From: Aquila chrysaetos chrysaetos
Taxonomy: Eukaryota; Chordata; Aves; Accipitriformes; Accipitridae
DNA length: 64,000 nt
Direction of reading: 5' to 3'
Assembly: GCF_900496995.4 (NCBI RefSeq)
Contig: NC_044007.1
Span: 248,001-312,000 of the forward strand
Shown: one piece after another, positions 59,701 to 64,000 of the stretch
Numbering within the stretch: position 1 is the stretch's first letter
Layout of the letters: each line of letters starts with the position of its first letter
Made by a program: the position numbers and the translations under genes
Notes under the pieces: generated by a model
What the model was told of the DNA's origin: nothing
The model's database searches: none
Seen by the model: only the letters and a program-made list of their open reading frames with translations

Positions 59701-61552
59701 ATCTGAGTGCACCAGCGCTTCCAGGCCTAGAGCAGAGACCAGAGCTCTCCGTCAGACAAGACACCCGTCAGAGCCCAGCAGCTGGATCAGGTCATTCCTA
59801 CCTATTACCCAGTGACTGGGGAAATCTGCCCTCCACTAGCCTGAGACTGTTACTCAAAGATGGGCCGCACGCTGTCCCAGCAACAACAGTCTCCTTTCCA
59901 ACCCCTGTTCAAAGAACACCATCAAAGCTGAGAACTCATCCTTATGGGCAGACAGAGCTCCCCTGAGCCCCCAAACCCCAGTGGGAGCATGGACAGACAC
60001 ATCACAGAGGAGGCAAAGCTAGCTATGGTTGTGGGGTCCATGTGTATGGTTTTCTCTGTATACACCAACAGTGAGTCTCAGCTCTAGGAGTACCTAACTG
60101 CATTGGTGTGATACTGAGCTCAAACTTCATGGCAGGGCTTGCAAGGTCAAGCACGGGGCCCCTAGAACGGTCACCCAGCTCCTCAGTCACAGCCAGCTGA
60201 GACCTGCCTGCAAAACCATAGGTCAGACCCATCCTGAGTGGGTTTGCTGGTGAAACTGGTCCCTTCAACCCAAGTAGTAACCTAGCCACAAGCCCGCTGT
60301 CCCTCATTGAGGGTGATGGAGACGCAGCCCTCCTGAAGCATGATGCAGCCGAACCTCACTGCAGCAGCTTCCACCACGTTCCCCACTCTCCGGGTCAGAT
60401 CGTGACAGCGGGATCTGTTTCTGGGCTGTCCTGGGGAAGTTCTGCTCTTGCTCCGGCCCTTACCAAGATGCCATTTCCCTGCAGCGGGGAGTCCCTGGGT
60501 AACTCAGGGAGCAACGATACACACTTGCTCTGCCTTATCAGAGACCAGAGACCAGAGACCCTCTCTGTGCCAGCAGACACAGAGCTACCCGCTTCACCTG
60601 GGACACCCCGTGCTTGCTCCCAGGAAACCTACCCTGGCATTCATGGCCTTGTGGTTTTTCTTAGTTTTCTTCAGGAACTGTTTCAGGCTCCCTGAGGACA
60701 CGTATTCTGTGATGAAGATGACCTGGCAGGGAAGAGAGGCGTCAGCTTCCCAGCCTCCCTGCACAGCCAGTGCTGTGCACAGCCCATGGGCTGCACCAGC
60801 CAGCAGCACGCAGCCTGTGCTGGCCCCGCACATGGGTGAGAGCGGGCTGCCGGCAGCAGAGTCACGGAGAAGGAAGGGGAGTCCCGGGGAGCGGGGTGAG
60901 GAGCAGAACTGGGATCCCCACCTGGCTCCCACTGGCATCCCTCCCGCAACCCGGGGATCCCCTGGAGACTTTGCCTCCCTGAGACCTCCCTACCCGCGCC
61001 TTCAAGTCTTTCACATCCAGCCAGTATTTGTGAAGCTTTACGATGTTGGGGTGATCCACAAGCACCAGCTGCTCGAACATGGTCTTGATCTTCTCCTGCA
61101 GGCAGAGAGAGGACAGGTGAGGTGGCAGGTCCTGGGACGTGGCAGGACACCTCCGAGAGCAAGGGAACCTGGGGCTAGAGAGGAGGCTGTGCCCCCGGTC
61201 ACAGGGAAAGCTGGTTTTGGGGTACAGGGGACACATGGAGCTCTCTGAGAGAGAAGCCAAGGGAAGGCACAATGCCACGAAGACAGGAGCATGGCATGAC
61301 AGGCTGCAATTAGCACTGCTGACTGACGTGTGCCCACGAACAGCAGGGACCGGCACTGCGGCCCGGGAAGGTGCAGCGGGCAGTCTCGGGGGAGGTGGGC
61401 ACAGTCCCCGCTGGGGAGGGATGGCTCACCTCATGTGCTTTAAAGGCCTTCTTGTCAGTGAAGAGCAGCTCGTTCCACACCACCTCCACGCCCTCCTCTG
61501 TGTCCATGGCAAGGAAGGTGCTCTGGATGCCCGGCATGTTCCCCTGATTCAC
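47720..61552 (-). CDS. NRBP2: NRBP2, nuclear receptor-binding protein 2 (pseudokinase), 5'-incomplete, 17 exons
   Basis: NRBP2 is a cytoplasmic/nuclear adaptor with a protein-kinase fold, described in neural progenitor survival; like its paralogue NRBP1 it is thought to act as a scaffold (family knowledge). Seventeen exons join in phase into 458 codons plus TGA; human NRBP2 is about 500 residues, so about 40-45 N-terminal residues are missing. Visible kinase landmarks (fragment numbering): VVWNEL at 24-29 puts Asn where the ATP-binding Lys should be; HGNLTSDTIFI at 130 replaces HRD; IKIGS at 146-150 replaces DFG; PPEY at 183-186 stands at the APE position. After the fold come YSEVSFLELDKFLEDVR and the TPTPEP motif, then a C-terminal helical region. 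The missing residues predict no normal catalysis. No frameshift or stop was found. All introns keep GT/AG. Confidence 0.97.
47789..49636 (-). other. NRBP2 last intron (1.85 kb)
   Basis: AT-rich, no repeat or extra exon recognised. Confidence 0.7.
49637..49692 (-). CDS. NRBP2: NRBP2 exon (residues 418-436)
   Basis: A 56-nt exon between acceptor TTGTCTCTGCAG and donor GTAAGC. It completes Thr and reads DNSKDLATELVHYGFIHE, matching the mammalian C-terminal segment. Confidence 0.95.
49693..51150 (-). other. NRBP2 introns around the exon at 50639-50702 (0.95 and 0.45 kb)
   Basis: Unique sequence. I recognise no repeat, RNA gene or additional exon. Confidence 0.65.
50639..50702 (-). CDS. NRBP2: NRBP2 exon, C-terminal helix (residues 397-418)
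   Basis: A 64-nt exon between acceptor TCTTTCTGCAG and donor GTAGGT. It reads LTLLLILEDKLHRQLSYDLL, P, and the first base of a Thr codon. Confidence 0.95.
51151..51204 (-). CDS. NRBP2: NRBP2 exon VVQMQCNMELNEDKTQWH (residues 379-396)
   Basis: A 54-nt exon, phase 0 at both ends, between acceptor GGCCTCTTCTAG and donor GTAAGT. It is set between a 3.2-kb intron and a 0.45-kb intron. Confidence 0.95.
52326..52505 (-). mobile_element. CR1 LINE tail fragment in NRBP2 intron
   Basis: AAAGAATCATCTAGATGGGA and GGGACATCAGGAGGTCTCTA match the reversed CR1 tail. Boundaries are approximate. Confidence 0.65.
53325..53745 (+). mobile_element. Decayed CR1 LINE fragment in NRBP2 intron (plus sense)
   Basis: Blocks AAATGCCAAGTCCTGCCCCT, CTTGTTCAGCCTGGAGAAGG and CAAGAGGCTGAGGGAATGGG match the CR1 RT 3' region. 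Frames are broken. Antisense to NRBP2. Confidence 0.75.
54407..54542 (-). CDS. NRBP2: NRBP2 exon with TPTPEP motif (residues 333-378)
   Basis: A 136-nt exon between acceptor TGTCTGTACCAG and donor GTAAGG. It reads NGIYPLMNFAVSRPHALPRA, then LSQPQEDPQKAK, TPTPEPFD and VETRK. TPTPEP is a likely phosphorylation-prone, conserved NRBP motif. Confidence 0.96.
54919..54969 (-). CDS. NRBP2: NRBP2 exon YSEVSFLELDKFLEDV (residues 316-333)
   Basis: A 51-nt exon between acceptor TTCTCTCCCAG and donor GTAGGT, with split Arg codons at both ends (AG|G and AG|G). Highly conserved in NRBP proteins. Confidence 0.95.
55125..55227 (-). CDS. NRBP2: NRBP2 exon after the kinase fold (residues 282-316)
   Basis: A 103-nt exon between acceptor TGCCTTTGCCCTAG and donor GTGGGG, which is weak. 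It starts LMPENVVEEKIKELDLNMVM and ends RPGAQW plus two bases of Arg. Confidence 0.94.
55408..55540 (-). CDS. NRBP2: NRBP2 exon, helices H-I (residues 238-282)
   Basis: A 133-nt exon between acceptor TTTGACCCTCAG and donor GTGAGT. It encodes EFILSCLTLNPDKRPTANNL through to AAHCFINNQ. NPDKRPTA is the conserved kinase C-lobe Arg motif. Confidence 0.96.
55541..57239 (-). other. NRBP2 1.7-kb intron
   Basis: Holds the possible LTR-derived segment (56240-56935). The remainder is GC-moderate unique sequence. Confidence 0.6.
56240..56935 (+). mobile_element. Possible LTR-derived sequence in NRBP2 intron
   Basis: A purine-rich stretch (GACAAAAGGGGCC, about 56474) is followed by TGAGCCCTGCATCTGATCAC and later GATCCTCTGGCGAACGTCAA. 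This style recalls the U3/R/U5 ends of avian retroviral LTRs. No clean termini or target duplication was found and no retroviral frame is present. An alternative is unique intronic sequence. Confidence 0.3.
57240..57335 (-). CDS. NRBP2: NRBP2 exon, helices F-G (residues 206-237)
   Basis: A 96-nt exon, phase 0 at both ends, between acceptor CTTCTTCCCCAG and donor GTGAGT. It reads MAVLEIQTNGDTRVSEEAIM, then RARHSLDDPNMR, close to both NRBP1 and NRBP2 of mammals. Confidence 0.96.
57336..58807 (-). other. NRBP2 introns flanking the helix-F exon (0.7 kb each)
   Basis: C-rich on plus (58180-58380), otherwise no feature recognised. Confidence 0.6.
58050..58105 (-). CDS. NRBP2: NRBP2 exon, helix F (residues 187-205)
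   Basis: A 56-nt exon between acceptor TTGGTTTTGCAG and donor GTACGG. It reads KADGTAVDIFSFGMCALE. VDIFSFGMCALE is the kinase helix-F motif (D-x-x-S-x-G) and is intact. Confidence 0.96.
58808..58891 (-). CDS. NRBP2: NRBP2 exon, activation segment to PPEY (residues 159-187)
   Basis: An 84-nt exon between acceptor TTCCCCAACACAG and donor GTGAGT. It reads LPDDLRSPIRIEREELRNL, then HFFPPEYG, plus one base of a Gln codon. PPEY sits where active kinases have APE. Confidence 0.95.
59214..59237 (-). CDS. NRBP2: NRBP2 24-nt microexon (residues 151-159)
   Basis: Acceptor CTGACCGGCAG and donor GTGAGT bound only 24 nt: the end of a Val codon, WHRVFAN, and the first base of an Ala codon. Both split codons close correctly with the neighbours (G|TC and G|CC). 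The length is a multiple of three, so skipping it would keep the frame but shorten the activation segment. Human NRBP2 has a matching VWHRIFSNA stretch, as I recall. Confidence 0.9.
59499..59593 (-). CDS. NRBP2: NRBP2 exon, degenerate catalytic loop (residues 119-151)
   Basis: A 95-nt exon between acceptor GGTGCTTCCCCAG and donor GTAGGA. It reads FLHSCEPPIIHGNLTSDTIF, then IQHNGLIKIGS. HGN replaces HRD and IGS replaces DFG, so both the catalytic Asp and the metal-binding Asp are absent. Confidence 0.96.
59686..59726 (-). CDS. NRBP2: NRBP2 exon, helix E part (residues 106-119)
   Basis: A small 41-nt exon between acceptor CTGCTCTAG and donor GTAAGC. It reads AWKRWCTQILSAL plus two bases of a Ser codon. 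Its length and phase are needed to join the flanking exons. Confidence 0.94.
59727..60632 (-). other. NRBP2 0.9-kb intron
   Basis: Contains a short AGAGACC triplication at about 60540-60561. No other structure was seen. Confidence 0.6.
60633..60722 (-). CDS. NRBP2: NRBP2 exon, hinge and helix D (residues 76-105)
   Basis: A 90-nt exon, phase 0 at both ends, between acceptor TTCCCTGCCAG and donor GTAGGT. It encodes VIFITEYVSSGSLKQFLKKT, then KKNHKAMNAR. The hinge region is well kept although catalysis is lost. Confidence 0.96.
60994..61095 (-). CDS. NRBP2: NRBP2 exon, helix C and beta-4 (residues 42-75)
   Basis: A 102-nt exon, phase 0 at both ends, between acceptor CTCTGCCTGCAG and donor GTAGGG. 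It reads EKIKTMFEQLVLVDHPNIVK, then LHKYWLDVKDLKAR. HPNIV is the usual kinase motif after helix C. Confidence 0.96.
61430..61552 (-). CDS. NRBP2: NRBP2 exon, N-lobe start (fragment residues 1-41)
   Basis: A 123-nt exon, phase 0 at both ends, between acceptor CGTGCCTCGCAG and donor GTGAGC. It reads VNQGNMPGIQSTFLAMDTEE and so on to KAFKAHE. It contains VVWNEL, with Asn replacing the catalytic beta-3 Lys, and lacks a glycine-rich loop. It is the first visible exon; the upstream exon with the start codon was not found. Confidence 0.96.
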
Positions 61553-64000
61553 CTGCGAGGCACGGGAAGGTGTGAGACAGCCCAGCTGCAGCCCTGCCCC
61601 ACGGCTCCTGGCCCCACCGGAGGAACATGCTGCGTGGACGTGGGTGGTCTCTGCTACCGCTCCTGCGGAGGACTCCAGCCCACAGGAGGCTCTGGCCAGG
61701 AAACTGTGAGCAGAGCAAACCCCCAGCCCGCTGCCTGTTCTGCCCTGCCCTTGGGACCTGTCTGCTTGGGAGCTGAGGCATCACAGCAGCCGGCACCGTT
61801 TCTCCAGGACATGAGGGGACAGGAAAGAGCCAGCAATTTGGAGCAGTTCCTGTGCCAGCCCCTCTCGACAATTCTAGCCCAGTGAGAAGCTGGTGGTGAT
61901 GGTCACCTGCTGGCCCCACTCCCGCATGCAGACAGGGACCCCCATGTGGACCCCACTTCCTAGCAGCTGTGGGGGAGCCACCCACACCCACGGCTCACGG
62001 TCACACTCATGATGGACAGGGCAAATTAGAAGGTCTAGACAAACCAAAGCCATAAAGAGGAGACTGGGGGCAATTCCCCATGCCCCAGGGTCTGTGTGAT
62101 GAGTTCCCATCCCCAGAGGTGACAGAGCTGCGTCCCAGGACCCACCCCGTGGCGAGCAGCTCTACAGACTGATGCCACAGCCGTGGCAGCCCCATCCCAA
62201 CGTTGGGTCTCTGCCGATCCTGCTGGAGGGCAGCACCAGATCGCTGGTCCCCAGGCCAGCCAGGACCAACAGGGTCCCGGCTCCAGCCCGGGTAAAACCT
62301 GCTTAAAAGGTACCTGGTTCTGATAGGGGCTCAACAGCACAGAGACACCCCCGCCCCAGGACCAGGGGGTCCTGCCTCCCAGCAGCAGTGCCTGCTGCAT
62401 CCCAAAAGGCCCTCTGCGCCAGGCTCTGCGCGGTTGCTGCTCTCACTCTCCCCTTACAAAAGCATCACTGCATGGGAGCAGGCCTGCAGCCCCCGACCTG
62501 CCCCTCGCCTCCTCCAGCGGACCCGGGGGGAAGCCTGGGGCCGGGGCTGGGACCGCGGCCGTCCCCCGCTTCAGCCCTGGCAGCTTGGGCAGAGGCAGCG
62601 CTGCCTGCTCCCGTCTGCCATGCGGCAGGAGCAGCAAGGAGCTGCCGACAGCCAGATGAAAAGGGGGATTGTTCTGCTGCTTCCAGGGGCAGGTACGCAG
62701 CATCCCACCGCCGGGGCTCGGACCGCTGCAGCACGGGGCAGCTGTGGGCACAGGCGCAGGCACGCAGCACCCCCGGCTCATTAGCAAGGGACAGACGGGC
62801 AGCTCGTGGCCCAGTTCCTGCTGCGGACACACAAAGCACCTCTGTTACTTGTTCTCTCCGCTTACAGGCTCCACGTGCTTCGCACAAAGCCCAGCACGGA
62901 CAGCCAGCGATGCGGCCAGCTGGCCTCGCTGACCACAGCTTTCCCAGCAAGTCCCAGCAGCCTCCCCGGGGGTCCCGGTGCAAACACAGCCAGCACAGGA
63001 GTGCCCAGCAAGGGCACTGCTGGGGGACCCGCGGCCGGGGGGTGGTGGGGAGACAGCTCAGCCCTTACCCGGCTTCCCCCACAGCGGGGCTGTCACGCCA
63101 GCCACTGTGAACCCCAAGCCGTGGTCCTTCTGGAGAGGCCGATGCTACTGGTGGAAAGCAAGGGTGGGCTGCCACAGGAGGGACTGCCTGGCCAAGGGGG
63201 ATCAAAGAGCCTCAGCAGGAGCTCTCGGCACCCAGCGCCAGGATGGGCAGGTTTCAGTGGAGGCTGTGCCAGGAGGGAGGGAGGGCGGCTGGGGGCAAGT
63301 GCTTACGCAGCACGAGGGTCTGCTGGTCACAGAGCACTCTGTGAAGCTGCCTCTCCGCCTCTCCCCAAAAATGCCACTGAAAAATCAGGTCATGGTCTTG
63401 AGAAAAATCCTGTCCTGAAACCAGTGAGTGGCCACAAGGCCAAGAACAAGGAGTCAAACGGAGAGCACAGACCTGAACAACCTTTTGGTTGCCACAAGGA
63501 CATGCAGGAGCAACAGAGCTCTGCATGGAGGTTACTGATGCCCAGCTTGAAGGCACAGCCAAGTCTGAAAACCTCAGGTGCCACGTCCTCATCTGCCTCG
63601 TTGCGGGGCCACAATGTGCCTGCGGGCAGATACTGAGCCTACAGCGAGACCCAACCTGCAAGGCCACTGCACCCCATGCCTCCCGTCCCCACACCTGGAT
63701 GAACTGGGTGGCTGCCAGCCCCCTCCCATCCCTGGGCAGGCAATGCCACCTCCCGCTTGCTCAGAGCTTGACATAAGAACAGCCAGGCTGAATCGGACCA
63801 GCCGCCTGTCTGAGACTGACCCACAGCAGAAGCCCAGGGTCGTCCCTCTGCCACAGCCTCCCAGCTCTCGACAACCTCCTCTCTGAGCCCAAAGTGGTGT
63901 CCTGGTGCTTAAGGCTCTGGACAGTGGATCTGTTGGTATCTGGGAGGCTCTGGTACGTGGCGAGGAACATCAGACTGGCCTACAGGGGAGGAAACATTCC
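61553..64000 (-). other. NRBP2 upstream intron, open at the window edge
   Basis: No exon with an acidic N-terminus and an ATG could be found. A GC-rich part (about 62400-63300) lacks the CpG density of the PUF60 island. A weak ancient LINE tail lies at 63772-63850. The NRBP2 start probably lies beyond 64000. Confidence 0.6.
63772..63850 (+). mobile_element. Possible ancient CR1/L3-type tail
   Basis: ATAAGAACAGCCAGGCTGAA, then TCGGACCAGCCGCCTGTCTG and AGCAGAAGCCCAGGG, resembles the old amniote tail that begins 'agaactgccatactgggtcagacc'. Weak and short. Confidence 0.3.

Noticed and set aside
60448..61885. Long plus-strand open frames antisense to NRBP2
   Set aside because: They overlap well-supported NRBP2 exons on the other strand and mirror their codon bias.

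Overview
The window reads as a bird genome, probably Neoaves. It is AT-rich, with long introns, many CR1 LINE tails ending in the ATTCTATG octamer, and three related solo LTRs of the avian ERV kind that begin TGT(C/G)CTGG or TGTCATGG. The species cannot be fixed from the sequence alone. Almost all recognised coding sequence belongs to two genes on the minus strand, and both were reassembled exon by exon from splice sites and reading frame.

PUF60 (poly-U-binding splicing factor, an RRM/UHM protein) is complete. It has 11 coding exons from the start codon at 43883-43881 to the stop codon at 9809-9807. All exons join in phase to give 531 codons with the cassette exon and 514 without it. The 51-nt cassette exon (23996-24046) has a weak splice donor, and a G-rich minisatellite lies in the intron after it. 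The promoter is a CpG island (about 43300-44420) with three TCTCGCGAGA-type elements, a YY1-type site over the start codon and a palindromic E-box. Intron 1 (about 16.8 kb) holds most of the transposon load.

NRBP2 (nuclear receptor-binding protein 2, a pseudokinase) lies upstream of PUF60 on the same strand. Seventeen exons from 61552 down to 47720 join in phase to 458 codons plus stop. The first coding exon, expected to carry about 40-45 residues, is not visible and probably lies beyond 64000. One internal exon is only 24 nt. Catalytic residues are replaced (N for the beta-3 Lys, HGN for HRD, IGS for DFG).

The order NRBP2 -> PUF60 on one strand matches the human 8q24.3 block as I recall it. 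In human the next gene, SCRIB, starts right after PUF60. Here the 9.7 kb after PUF60 has no CpG island and no recognisable SCRIB exon. It holds CR1 pieces, one solo LTR and a cluster of exon-like segments (about 2170-4080, minus strand) that I could not identify. The 43.9-47.7 kb interval between the genes holds the shared CpG island, a decayed CR1, a decayed minisatellite and the probable NRBP2 3' UTR. No CRISPR arrays, rRNA or tRNA genes, or prokaryotic features were seen.
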